From Halomonas almeriensis (GTDB taxonomy: Bacteria > Pseudomonadota > Gammaproteobacteria > Pseudomonadales > Halomonadaceae): DNA of 64,000 bases. The notes beneath the pieces are model-generated. The model searched no databases, had not been told where the DNA came from, and saw nothing but the letters and a program-made list of their open reading frames with translations. The DNA lies in NCBI RefSeq assembly GCF_030409235.1, contig NZ_JAUFPO010000009.1:62001-126000 (forward strand), read 5' to 3'. A program made the position numbers and the translations under genes. Each line of letters starts with the position of its first letter. Within the stretch, counting starts at the first letter, position 1. Positions 18,212-26,825 of the stretch are shown piece by piece.

Positions 18212-19832
18212 CAGCCTGCAGGACAACCTGCGTTTCCTGTGTGTCGAGGTCGACTCGCAACTGGCCAATCTGCAGGCCTTCCTGGAAGCGCCGAGCGCCG
18301 CTATTGCCCGGCGGGTTTCCGACCGCGATGGCTATGCCCGCAACCTCAAGATGCGCATTCACGCCGAGTGCGTGCGCCTGCTGTCGCGCAAGAAGACCAG
18401 CGAGGCCCGGCGGCGCATCCTGCGCAGCCTGGAAATGATGGCCACTGATCTCGACCGTCTGACTGAGCTTGGCCGCGCCAGCATCCGTCAGCTCGGCGGC
18501 GTGGACGATCTCTCGGCGTTGTCGCCGGCCGCCTTCGGCGCCATGATCGAGCTGGTGCGCTCGGGCATCGGCCAGACCGAGTCGGCCCTGATCGCCGCCG
18601 ACACCCAGCGTGCTCTGGAAGTCGGGCGTCTGCAGGAGAAGCTGCAGAAGCGCGCCCGCAAGCGCATCGACGAGGACGTAGCGGCCCTCAAACAGCCCGG
18701 CAACAACACCGAGGACCTGACGCGGGCGCTGTTCGTGGCCCAGATCAGCCAGCAGATGGGGGATGTGCTGGGCCATCTCAGTGAAGTCATCATCTCGGCC
18801 AATCTCGGCCAGTCGGTGAACTTCGAGCGCTACTATTCCCTGCAGTCGCTTGTCGAGGAGCTGGCGACCGGCGAGGGCGATGACTTCAGCCTGGCGCCCA
18901 TCGCCGAGACGCGTTCCGGCAGCAGTATCTCGGGCATCTCGAGCGGCGATGACGACGACTATGTGGCGGTCTTCAAGGATGGCCAGAAGCGCAAGGTCAA
19001 GGAAGAGCGCCAGGGCGTCGAGAGCTGGCACGAGATCTATCCGGGCCTGGCGCCGAAGATTCTCTCCTACCAGAAACGCGGGCAGTCCGCGGCTCTGCTC
19101 ATCGAGCATCTGCCGGGCCTGACCTTCGAGAACATCCTTCTCAATGAGTCCCCCGAACTGCTCGATGAAGCCCTCAAGCGCCTGACCCGAACGCTCAAGT
19201 CGGTGTGGCGCGAGACCCGAACCGCTCAGTCGGTGGCGGCGTGCTACATGCAGCAGCTCGAGAAGCGGCTCGACGAGGTCTACAAGATTCACCCGGAATT
19301 CAGGAGCAGTGGCGCTTCGCTGTGCGGCGTCGAGCTGCTGGCCTTCGATGACCTGGTCACGCAAGCCAAGCACCGTGAGGCCGCTCTGCCGGCGCCGTTT
19401 TCGGTGTATATTCACGGCGACTTCAACGTCGACAACATCATCTATGACCCCCTGGAGCGGCGCATCAACTTCATCGACCTGCATCGCTCCAGCTACATGG
19501 ATTACGTGCAGGATGTTTCGGTGTTCATGGTCTCCAACTACCGCCTGCAGATCCGCGATGCCCCGCTGCGTCAGCGCATCATGGGCCTGGCCCGGGAGTT
19601 CTATCGCGTGGCGCGTCGCTACGCCGTCAGCCAGGGCGACACCACCTTCGAGCTGCGGCTGGCGCTGGGGCTGGCGCGCTCTTTCGCCACCTCGACACGT
19701 TTCATCCTCGACCCGTCACTGGCCAACGCCATGTTCCTGCGTGCCCGCTATCTGCTCGAGCGGGTGCTGGCGGCCGACCTCGACAAGGCGGACCGTTTCC
19801 GACTGCCCCTGAAGGAGATTTTCGTTGACTGA
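18192..19832 (+). CDS. PhoU-like domain fused to an APH-type kinase
   Basis: 546 residues. Residues ~1-215 are nearly all helical, with the spacing of a PhoU-type bundle. After an acidic, Ser/Gly-rich linker (about 225-255), residues ~260-530 form an aminoglycoside-phosphotransferase-like kinase: the catalytic loop IHGDFNVDNIIYD (HGDxxxxN) near residue 405 and the metal-binding FIDLHRS near 424. Small-molecule or protein phosphorylation controlled by a PhoU sensor is a reasonable inference. It overlaps the Nudix gene by 20 bp and the ATP-grasp gene by 8 bp. Confidence 0.82.
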   Translation: MTARLPDSLQDNLRFLCVEVDSQLANLQAFLEAPSAAIARRVSDRDGYARNLKMRIHAECVRLLSRKKTSEARRRILRSLEMMATDLDRLTELGRASIRQLGGVDDLSALSPAAFGAMIELVRSGIGQTESALIAADTQRALEVGRLQEKLQKRARKRIDEDVAALKQPGNNTEDLTRALFVAQISQQMGDVLGHLSEVIISANLGQSVNFERYYSLQSLVEELATGEGDDFSLAPIAETRSGSSISGISSGDDDDYVAVFKDGQKRKVKEERQGVESWHEIYPGLAPKILSYQKRGQSAALLIEHLPGLTFENILLNESPELLDEALKRLTRTLKSVWRETRTAQSVAACYMQQLEKRLDEVYKIHPEFRSSGASLCGVELLAFDDLVTQAKHREAALPAPFSVYIHGDFNVDNIIYDPLERRINFIDLHRSSYMDYVQDVSVFMVSNYRLQIRDAPLRQRIMGLAREFYRVARRYAVSQGDTTFELRLALGLARSFATSTRFILDPSLANAMFLRARYLLERVLAADLDKADRFRLPLKEIFVD

Positions 19833-20712
19833 ACCCAGAATCGGCGTTGTGGGGATTCCCGGCAAGTGGTCCACGGAAGTGCTGGCCGATGCCATCGAGC
19901 AGCGCACCGGATTTCGCGCGGTGATCGACCTGCAGGGCGTCAGCCTCGACCTGGCAAGCGGCCGTCTCGAGCATGCCGGCCGGGATATCGGCGAGCTGGA
20001 TGCGCTGATCGTCAAGAAGATCAGCGCCGACTACAGCCCGGCGACACTGGATCGCCTGGAGCTGCTGCGCATGGCCGAGGCGCGTGGCGTGCGCGTGTTC
20101 AGCAGGCCGGAGAAGATGCGCGGCCTGATCAATCGCCTGGATGGCACCCTGACGCTGCGCCAGGCCGGCATCCCCATGCCCGAGACGCTGGTCACCGAGG
20201 ACATCGACAGCGCTTGCCGCGCCGTAAAGCGCTATGGCGAGGCGGTGTTCAAGCCGCTGTTCTCCACCAAGGCGCGAGGCATGAGCGTGATTACCGCGGA
20301 TCAGCCCGAAGAGAGGCTAAGGGCGGAAGTGGCGGCCTTTCAGCGCGACAACCCCATGATGTACCTGCAGCGCCGGATGGAGCTGCCCGGTCGCGATCTG
20401 GGCATGGTGTTCGCCGGTGGCTGCTATCTCGGCACCTATGCGCGGGTGCCGCAGGCTGGCGCGAGCTGGAACACCACCATCCACAGCGGCGGGCGCTACG
20501 AGGCCTTCACCCCGGACGCCGCGCTCATCGACCTGGCCACCCGCGCCCAGGCGCCGTTCGGGCTGGACTTCACCACCGTGGACGTGGCGGAGCCCCCCGA
20601 GGGCCCGGTTGTCTTCGAGGTCTCGGCCTTCGGCGGCTTCCGAGGCGCCCTGGAAGGCGCGGGCATCGATGCCGCCGGCGCCTACCTCGACCATGTGCTG
20701 AGCCGGCTATGA
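19825..20712 (+). CDS. GAK system ATP-grasp enzyme (RimK-like)
   Basis: 295 residues, starting at a TTG 7 bp after AAGGAG and overlapping the previous stop by 8 bp. The ATP-grasp fold is shown by KYGEAVFKPLFSTKARGM-type residues near 133-150 (Lys for ATP), YLQRRMELPGRDLGMVF near 175-190 and a C-terminal VFEVSAFGGFRG (Glu/metal segment). RimK-like ligases join a carboxylate to an amine through an acyl phosphate. This member belongs to the GAK family and has no known substrate. It is followed directly by the HprK-related kinase gene with ATGA overlap. Confidence 0.87.
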   Translation: MTEPRIGVVGIPGKWSTEVLADAIEQRTGFRAVIDLQGVSLDLASGRLEHAGRDIGELDALIVKKISADYSPATLDRLELLRMAEARGVRVFSRPEKMRGLINRLDGTLTLRQAGIPMPETLVTEDIDSACRAVKRYGEAVFKPLFSTKARGMSVITADQPEERLRAEVAAFQRDNPMMYLQRRMELPGRDLGMVFAGGCYLGTYARVPQAGASWNTTIHSGGRYEAFTPDAALIDLATRAQAPFGLDFTTVDVAEPPEGPVVFEVSAFGGFRGALEGAGIDAAGAYLDHVLSRL

Positions 20713-21824
20713 GCGTGCCGCACGCCAGCCCGGCGCGATATGCCGAGATACTGCGCGGCGAGGCGCGCCTGCTCGAGACCCCGCTGGTGCTGGCCATGGG
20801 CGACTGCAGCCTGCGCCTGCGCAGCAACTCGCCGGCCATGCTCGAGCGCCTGGCCGAGTACTTTGCGCACTACCAGTGCGACGCCGCCGAGGTGGGGCGG
20901 GAGTGTCTCGACATCGAGATCATCGAGGGGGCACCACCGGCCTTGGCGGTCGACTTCATCGACTGGTCGCGGGAGCCCGGCAAGCATGGGCGCAAGGACA
21001 GCTACCATGACCTGCCGGGCGGGCGTCTGGTGCGCAAGGTGCGCACCGGCCTGGTCTTCCTGCAGAGCGCCGAGCAGCGCATCGCCGCCGGCCCCTGCCT
21101 GGCGCATGACAACCAGGTGATCAACTTCATCCTCGCCCAGACCATGAACCATCTGCAGCAGCGCGGCTGGCAGGTCTGTCATGCCGCCGCGCTGGTGGGC
21201 GCCGGCGGGGCGGTGGCCATCGCCGGCTTCTCCGGCGGCGGCAAGTCGACCGCCATGCTGCACGCCATGGACACCCCCGAAGCGCGCTTTCTGACCAATG
21301 ACCGGCTCTTCATCAAGCGCCGGGGCGCGACCCTGCAGGCTGTGGGCGTGCCCAAGCAGCCGCGCATCAACCCCGGCACCGCCCTGCACAATCCCCGCCT
21401 GGTGGAGCTGCTGCCCGCGGCGCGTCGAGCGGCCCTGCAGGCGCTGCCCAGCGCCGAGCTGTGGTCGCTGGAGGAGAAGTACGATGTGCCCGTGGCCGAT
21501 ATCTACGGCCCGGAGCGCCTCGTCTCGCGAGCGCCGCTGGGGGCCCTGGTCATCCTCGACTGGCAGCGCGACGCGGCGCAGCCGCTGACCATGACGCGCA
21601 TCGACCCGCGGCAGCACTCCGAGCTGCTGGCCGCCGTCATGAAGTCGCCGGGGCCCTTCTATCAGGCACCGGACGGCAACTTCCAGGCCGATGGCGAGAC
21701 GCTCGATGCCGGGCCCTATCAGGACCTGCTGGCGACGACACCCGTCTACGCTGTCAGGGGTGGCGTTGATTTTGCCGCCCTCGTCGAACATCATCTCAAG
21801 CCCTTGATGGAGCGCCCGGCATGA
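20709..21824 (+). CDS. HprK-related kinase B of the GAK system
   Basis: 371 residues from an ATG that overlaps the ATP-grasp stop (ATGA). The P-loop AGFSGGGKSTAM lies near residue 176, followed by FLTNDRLFI, equivalent to the HprK segment with the catalytic Asp. The bacterial HPr kinase signature is only partly kept and there is no HPr or PTS gene nearby, so a different protein or metabolite is the likely target. The N-terminal ~150 residues are specific to this family. It is coupled to the SixA-Nudix gene by another ATGA overlap. Confidence 0.87.
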   Translation: MSVPHASPARYAEILRGEARLLETPLVLAMGDCSLRLRSNSPAMLERLAEYFAHYQCDAAEVGRECLDIEIIEGAPPALAVDFIDWSREPGKHGRKDSYHDLPGGRLVRKVRTGLVFLQSAEQRIAAGPCLAHDNQVINFILAQTMNHLQQRGWQVCHAAALVGAGGAVAIAGFSGGGKSTAMLHAMDTPEARFLTNDRLFIKRRGATLQAVGVPKQPRINPGTALHNPRLVELLPAARRAALQALPSAELWSLEEKYDVPVADIYGPERLVSRAPLGALVILDWQRDAAQPLTMTRIDPRQHSELLAAVMKSPGPFYQAPDGNFQADGETLDAGPYQDLLATTPVYAVRGGVDFAALVEHHLKPLMERPA

Positions 21825-22798
21825 CACGCGAACTCCTCCTGCTGCGCCACGGCAAGTCCGACTGGTCGAAGCCCGTCAGTGATTTCCAGCGCCCGCTGAA
21901 AAAGCGCGGCAAACGCGGTGCCCAGCGCATCGGCGACTGGCTGGCCGAGCATGAGTGTGTGCCTCAGCGCATACTCAGCTCGCCCGCCGAGCGGGCACGC
22001 GCCACCGCCGAGAAGTGTGCCAAGGCCATGGGGCTCGGCGTGGATGAGGTGACCGTCGAGCCCAGCCTCTACGAAGCCGATGCGGAGGAGCTGGCGCGCC
22101 TGGTTGCCGCCAGCGGCGACGAGATAGAGCGGCTGATGGTGGTGGGCCACAACCCGGCACTGGAAGAGTTTGCCGACTGGCTGCTGCCCGAGCCGCTGCC
22201 CGAGGGCGAGGACGGCAAGCGCCTGCCCACCGCCACCCTGGTGCGAGTGGCGGTGGAGGGCGGCAGGTCATCCCTGACCGCCGGCCATGCCCGGCTGCTG
22301 GAAGTGCAGCGGGCCAGGACCCTGCCCGAAGGCTTCGTCTTTTCCACGCCTCACGGCATCGAGCGGCGGCCACGGCCAGCCTACTACTACACCCAGTCCG
22401 CCGTGATGCCGTTTCGTTGGCGCGACGGTCGGCTCGAGATACTGTTGATCGGCTCCAGCAGCAACCGCCACTGGAGCCTGCCCAAGGGCATCGTCGAGCC
22501 CGGCCTGAGCGCGGCGCAATCGGCCCTCAAGGAAGCGCTCGAGGAAGCCGGCATCAGCGGCGAGATCCTCGAGGTGACGCCCGGCCATTACCCGCATGCC
22601 AAGTGGGGCGCCCGCTGTGGGGTGACGCTGTTCGCCATGCGCGTCACCGACGAGCTCCCGGAGCACGAGCGCGAAGAGCCGCAGCGCGCCCGCCGCTGGG
22701 TGTCTGCCGAGCAGGCCGCGGAGCATCTGCAGCAGCCGGCCCTGGCCGTTGAGCTGTACGCGCTGATCGAGCGACTCCAGGCCGAGGGGCCGGCATGA
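21821..22798 (+). CDS. SixA-type histidine phosphatase fused to a Nudix hydrolase
   Basis: 325 residues, two domains. Residues 1-150 are a histidine-phosphatase domain: LLRHGKSDW near 7-15 with the catalytic His, and VVGHNPALEEF near 106. Residues ~185-320 are a Nudix hydrolase with a box around GIVEPGLSAAQSALKEAL and EEAGI. Nudix plus histidine phosphatase is known from mycobacterial MutT1, but in the opposite order. The pair could remove a pyrophosphate and then a phosphate from one substrate. It sits between the HprK-related kinase and a second histidine phosphatase, with ATGA overlaps on both sides. Confidence 0.88.
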   Translation: MTRELLLLRHGKSDWSKPVSDFQRPLKKRGKRGAQRIGDWLAEHECVPQRILSSPAERARATAEKCAKAMGLGVDEVTVEPSLYEADAEELARLVAASGDEIERLMVVGHNPALEEFADWLLPEPLPEGEDGKRLPTATLVRVAVEGGRSSLTAGHARLLEVQRARTLPEGFVFSTPHGIERRPRPAYYYTQSAVMPFRWRDGRLEILLIGSSSNRHWSLPKGIVEPGLSAAQSALKEALEEAGISGEILEVTPGHYPHAKWGARCGVTLFAMRVTDELPEHEREEPQRARRWVSAEQAAEHLQQPALAVELYALIERLQAEGPA

Positions 22799-23505
22799 CG
22801 CGTCCGCCACGCACCATTGCGGCGCTGATCCGGCATGGTGACTACCATCAGTTGCCGGACACGCCCAGCGCCCACCAACCCTTCCCGCTGAGCGAACTCG
22901 GCCGACGCCAGTCACGTGCGGCCGGTGAACGGCTGGGCAGCCTGCTGCAGGGTGAGGGCTGGCATCTCGCCGAGGAGGTGGATGCCTCCGAGCTGTTGCG
23001 TGCCTGGCAGACCGCCGCCTACTTGTGCGACGGCCTGGTGGCGACCACCCGTCATCTGCGCATCGCGTCCTTCATGGCGCTGGCCGAACGCGGCCTGGGC
23101 ACGGCCGCCAACCTGAGCGCCGAACAGATCCATCAGGTCGTGGCCGCCGATCCGCGCTGCGGGGAGCTGCCCGAGGACTGGAAGTCGAGCCCGCACTTCT
23201 GCCTGCCGCTGCCGGGCGCCGAGTCCCTGACGATGGCCGGCGAACGCGTCGCCCGACACCTTGAGACGCGCATGCAGGCGCTGGCCGAGGAGGTCTCGCG
23301 GGATACCGTCAAGCTGTTCGTCGGCCATGGCGCGGCCTTTCGTCATGCCGCTCATCATCTGGGCGTGCTGGCCGCCGAGGATATTCCCCGCCTGAGCATG
23401 TATCACGCCGCTCCGGTGCTGGTGGAGCGCCTGACGGATGGCCGCTGGCAGCGCATCGCCGGGCACTGGAAGGTACGTCAGCGTGATGAAGGGCACGTCG
23501 ACTGA
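22795..23505 (+). CDS. Histidine phosphatase superfamily protein
   Basis: 236 residues. LIRHGDY near residue 12 carries the catalytic RHG, RAWQTA near 66 is the second Arg motif, and FVGHGAAFRHAAHH near 173 supplies the second His. It is longer than SixA and closer to the phosphoglycerate-mutase-like phosphatases. As the second such enzyme in the GAK operon it probably reverses a kinase step there. It overlaps the SixA-Nudix gene by 4 bp and is followed by a 90-bp gap. Confidence 0.85.
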   Translation: MTRPPRTIAALIRHGDYHQLPDTPSAHQPFPLSELGRRQSRAAGERLGSLLQGEGWHLAEEVDASELLRAWQTAAYLCDGLVATTRHLRIASFMALAERGLGTAANLSAEQIHQVVAADPRCGELPEDWKSSPHFCLPLPGAESLTMAGERVARHLETRMQALAEEVSRDTVKLFVGHGAAFRHAAHHLGVLAAEDIPRLSMYHAAPVLVERLTDGRWQRIAGHWKVRQRDEGHVD

Positions 23506-23595
23506 GCCGCCTGCCCCGGGAGTTTTCATCCCCTCGTCATCCGGGTGCAATACGCTGCCCAGTTGGACCCATTTCGCGTTTTCCGGAGCCCGCGC

Positions 23596-25008
23596 ATGGC
23601 GAAAGGCAAGGCCAGCAGGAAGGTCGACAGGAAGGCTGAAAAAAAGGCCGGCAAGAAGGCAGCGGCCGCGGTCGAGCGCCGGCTTTCACGGCATCTGCCG
23701 CGCTACCGGAGTGGTGACGACCTGTCGCATCCCCTGCCGGCCCGGGCGGAGGCCTGGACGCCCGATGGCGCGCCGGCTCGCCTCCAGCAGACCCTGGCCG
23801 GCAACGCTGCGAGCTGGCCTAAGCGGCGCGTCTTCTTCATCTCCGACCCGCATGCCGACGCCGAGGCCTTCGAGGCCTCGCTGGTGGCCAGTGGCGGTGT
23901 CAGCAAGACCGGCTCCGGGCTCGGCGACTTCACCCTCACCGGGCCGGGCCGCAAGGGGCGTTTCATCATCGGCGGCGACTGCCTCGACAAGGGGCCCAGC
24001 AACCTGGCCATGCTGCGCAGCCTGCAGCAACTCATCGACAGCGGTGCCCGGGTCACCCTGCTCGCCGGCAACCACGACATGCGGCTGCTGATGGGCCTGA
24101 TGGCGCTGGAACGGCTACGCTCGCCGCGCACCGAACACCTCTTCGTGCGCATGGGCCACAAGGTCATCCCCTTGCTGCAGGAGGTCCATGCCGAGTACCT
24201 GGACGACCGGGCCGACGCGCTTTCCGGGATTCCCTCGAACAAGGTCTGCCGGCGTCGTCTGTTCCCCCGCGACTCCTGGTTCGAGACCTTTCCGGCGCAG
24301 GCCGAGAGCGTCATGCCCGAAGGGGCCATCGACAAGGAGCTGGCCCGCCTGCGCAAGAAGGTCGGCCACTTCGAGGCCGCCTGCAGCAGGGCCGGCCTTT
24401 CGCTGCGTCAGGTCTACGCGGCCGCCCTCAAGCTGCGCGAGCTCTTTCTGCATCCCAAGGGCGAGTTCGCCTGGTTCTTCCAGCGCATGTGCCTGGCCCA
24501 TCGCGAAGGCGCCTTTCTGTTCGTGCATGCCGGCCTCGATGACCGGGTCGCCGGGATCATCGCCACGGAAGGCGTGGCAGGGCTCAACCGGCGATTCGAC
24601 AGGGCCCTGGTGGAAGACCCCTGTGGCTTCTACTACGGCGCCCTGGCCAATACCCTGCGTACCAAGTACCGCCGGGTCGACTTTCCGCTGACCGAGCCCG
24701 GGGTGGCGAGCCTGCACAAGCAGGGCCTGCATGTGGTGGTGCATGGCCACATCAACCTCACCCGCGGCCAGCAATGGCGGGTGCGCTCCGGCATGCTGCA
24801 CCTCGACGGCGATATCACCCTGGACCGCCACTCACGCCGCAAGGAGGGCCTGAGTGGCCCGGGCATGGGCGCTACCCTCATTCATCCGGCGGGGCAGGTG
24901 ATCGCCATCAGCAGCGATTACCCGCATGCCCGGGTCTTCGACCCGGCGCACGAGCTCGCCGCCGCCCCTCGGGCGTCGTCCCCCAAGTCAAAGGCTGCAT
25001 CGTCATGA
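23596..25008 (+). CDS. Calcineurin-like metallophosphoesterase
   Basis: 470 residues from the ATG at 23596; the in-frame ATG 51 bp upstream has no better context. A very basic Lys/Ala-rich N-terminal tail (residues 1-35) precedes the enzyme domain. The metallophosphoesterase motifs are in order: SDPHAD near 80, GGDCLDKGP near 120, LLAGNHDM near 154, then HAGLDD near 297 and VVHGHINL near 361. It is longer than simple PPP-type phosphatases because of a helical insertion between the GNHD and HAG motifs. Its stop overlaps the amphi-Trp start (ATGA), placing it in the GAK operon. Confidence 0.86.
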   Translation: MAKGKASRKVDRKAEKKAGKKAAAAVERRLSRHLPRYRSGDDLSHPLPARAEAWTPDGAPARLQQTLAGNAASWPKRRVFFISDPHADAEAFEASLVASGGVSKTGSGLGDFTLTGPGRKGRFIIGGDCLDKGPSNLAMLRSLQQLIDSGARVTLLAGNHDMRLLMGLMALERLRSPRTEHLFVRMGHKVIPLLQEVHAEYLDDRADALSGIPSNKVCRRRLFPRDSWFETFPAQAESVMPEGAIDKELARLRKKVGHFEAACSRAGLSLRQVYAAALKLRELFLHPKGEFAWFFQRMCLAHREGAFLFVHAGLDDRVAGIIATEGVAGLNRRFDRALVEDPCGFYYGALANTLRTKYRRVDFPLTEPGVASLHKQGLHVVVHGHINLTRGQQWRVRSGMLHLDGDITLDRHSRRKEGLSGPGMGATLIHPAGQVIAISSDYPHARVFDPAHELAAAPRASSPKSKAASS

Positions 25009-25280
25009 AGACCGAAAAGAACCTCTTCCGGCACGAATCCCTGCAGAGCATCAAGGGCGCCCAGGACATCCTCAAGGCCATCACCAAGGGGCTGGCCAAG
25101 GGCGTGCTGTCCTTCTCCGATGACCACGGCGAGATCCGCCTGGCACCCAGGGGGCTTTTGCACCTCAAGGTCACGGCCCGCAAGGAAGACGACTACCACC
25201 GGCTGGACATCCGCCTTTCCTGGCAGGCCAACAACGGCGCCTCGAAGAAGTCCAATCTGCAGATCAGCCATGACGAGTGA
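25005..25280 (+). CDS. Amphi-Trp domain protein (GAK system)
   Basis: 91 residues beginning MKTEKNLFRHES, overlapping the preceding stop by 4 bp. A helical N-terminal half is followed by short amphipathic strands (GVLSFSDDHGEIRLAPRG, then LDIRLSWQ), which is the amphi-Trp domain pattern including its conserved Trp. This small domain is the 'Amphi' member of the GAK set, and could be the substrate or carrier on which the kinases and ligase act. It is the last gene of the operon. Confidence 0.85.
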   Translation: MKTEKNLFRHESLQSIKGAQDILKAITKGLAKGVLSFSDDHGEIRLAPRGLLHLKVTARKEDDYHRLDIRLSWQANNGASKKSNLQISHDE

Positions 25281-25346
25281 CGGGGCCGCCCTCAGCCTTT
25301 GAGCCATGGTGACATCTTGCACTTAGCCGGTCTTGAATATCGGGGG

Positions 25347-25547
25347 TCAGGGGTAGTGTTGGCGAGCGTGGACCACGGACGCGTTCTCGATGATCGCGTC
25401 GGCTCTGGCCATGACGTGGTCATGGGGCTGCCCCTGTCCCGGGTTATCGAGGCTGTGCTGGACCTTGGCTCGAAACCAACGATCATGGCGGTCGGCCTGC
25501 TCCTGGGTCGCGAACTCCGAGACGCTCGGGTCTAGTTGGTCGCTCAT
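25347..25547 (-). CDS. Orphan stability-determinant antitoxin
   Basis: 66 residues. The pattern VSEFATQEQADRHDRWFR followed by AKVQ and a PHDHVMARADAII tail is that of the small 'stability determinant' antitoxins that pair with ParE/RelE toxins. In intact modules the toxin follows at once; here about 65 bp of unrelated sequence leads into the GAK operon end, so the toxin is missing. The C-terminus after NASVVHARQHYP looks altered. It belongs to the degraded mobile strip left of the fimbrial operon. Confidence 0.6.
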   Translation of the reverse strand: MSDQLDPSVSEFATQEQADRHDRWFRAKVQHSLDNPGQGQPHDHVMARADAIIENASVVHARQHYP

Positions 25548-25576
25548 GAGCTCGTTTCCTTGGTTGCTACCAGTCT

Positions 25577-25993
25577 AGGGAACCGGTAACGACCGAGACG
25601 GTCATCAAAACATTTGACCAGTTTGCGGCCCAGAAAGACCCCGATACATTCGCCGTCGTGGTGCTCGACAATGCCCGCATGCATCGCTCTAAGGCCTTCA
25701 GACGAAAGGTTGTGGAGTGGAGGTCGCATCGTGTGCACCTGGTCTATATATCGTCTTACTCGCCGGAGTTGAACCTGCTTAAGATTCTGTGGCGGAAGAT
25801 GAAGTACGCATGGCTACCGCTGAGTGCCTATCTCTCGTTTGATCGCCTCTGTATCGAGGCCTATCGCCTACTTGGTGGTTACGGAGCTGATCAAGCGATT
25901 AATTTTAATAAGCACTTAGTTGCCAGTATGACAGCGATTTTGCTCGGGACAAGACGTTTGCTGACATACTTAACCAAAAAAGACTTAATCTAA
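25577..25993 (+). pseudogene. IS630-family transposase, C-terminal fragment
   Basis: An open frame without a proper start encodes TTETVIKTFDQFA, VVLDNARMHRSKAF and then SSYSPELNLLKILWRKMKYAWL. These are the DDE elements of IS630 transposases: the second Asp in VLDNARxH and the final Glu in SPELN. About the N-terminal half, including the helix-turn-helix, is gone. It is much more AT-rich than the backbone and marks the left border of the fimbrial island. Confidence 0.82.
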
Positions 25994-26198
25994 TAATTCT
26001 CTTTCCATGAAAAAGCATTAATCCATTAATTTACAAAAATTTATACAGGGCTTTTATTCTGCATGCTAAGCTTCTGCTGCTCTTAAAGGGTATTTGGTAA
26101 ACTTCTTTTCATTAGAGAGCACGCATGGAATGCAACCGCCAGCCCCGATTGGCAGCGAAAAGTGGCTGGAACTCCACCCCAGATCTTTTAAGGTATTT
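25994..26198 (+). promoter_or_regulatory. AT-rich upstream region of the fimbrial operon
   Basis: This 205-bp stretch between the IS630 fragment and the pilin gene is the most AT-rich part of the left half of the window. TTTACAAAAATTTATACAGG near 26030-26049 offers -35/-10-like boxes, but no single promoter can be fixed. No invertible-element repeats were seen. Confidence 0.4.
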
Positions 26199-26750
26199 AT
26201 GATGCGCATTAAAGCGATTACCTCAAGCGTTATGGCCTTCGGCCTGATGGCCAGTGCTTCTACCATGGCCGCCGGCACCGGCACGGTTCACTTCGAAGGT
26301 GAAATTACCAGCAGTACCTGCGAAGTCGTCACCGGTGATCAGAACAAGACAGTTACCCTGCCGACTGTTTCCACCAACACTCTGTCTGCTGATAACGACA
26401 CGGCCGGCCTGACACCGTTCACCATCAGCCTGGAAAACTGCAGTGTGGAAACCGACCAGGGCGTTAGCGCCTATTTTGAGCCGGGTGCCAACGTCGACCT
26501 GAACACTGGCCGTCTGCTCAACGCCTCCGGTGATGCAACCAACGTTCAGATCGGTCTGCTGAGCGGCTCTCAGGAAGAAATCACCATTGGCGCCATTGGC
26601 AGCAACGGCCTGCAGGACGGTGCCGAGTGGTACAACGTCGAGGGTAATGCGGCGACCATGAACTACTTCGCCCAATACCACGCCACCGGCGGCGCCGCGA
26701 CTGCGGGTAGCGTCAGCACCAGCGTCGACTTCACCGTCACTTACGAGTGA
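26199..26750 (+). CDS. Type 1-like fimbrial major subunit
   Basis: 183 residues from the first of two adjacent ATGs (26199/26202), preceded by TTAAGG. A signal peptide ends at about residue 26 (ASTMAA-GTGTV). The mature part has the pilin pattern: VHFEGEITSSTCEV with the first Cys, SLENCS with the second, and a C-terminal VDFTVTYE donor-type strand with the penultimate Tyr. Secreted by the Sec pathway and polymerised outside the cell by the chaperone-usher genes that follow. Codon use is less GC-biased than the chromosome backbone. Confidence 0.92.
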   Translation: MMRIKAITSSVMAFGLMASASTMAAGTGTVHFEGEITSSTCEVVTGDQNKTVTLPTVSTNTLSADNDTAGLTPFTISLENCSVETDQGVSAYFEPGANVDLNTGRLLNASGDATNVQIGLLSGSQEEITIGAIGSNGLQDGAEWYNVEGNAATMNYFAQYHATGGAATAGSVSTSVDFTVTYE

Positions 26751-26825
26751 TGGCGATGGTCCGGGGCGTCATGCCCCGGACCTGTTTGAACGCAAAATTG
26801 CCTCCCACCAGCCTCGGATGAAGAG

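Noticed and set aside
26040..26198. Phase-variable invertible promoter of the fimbrial operon
   Set aside because: No inverted repeat pair flanks the region and no fim-type recombinase gene is next to it.
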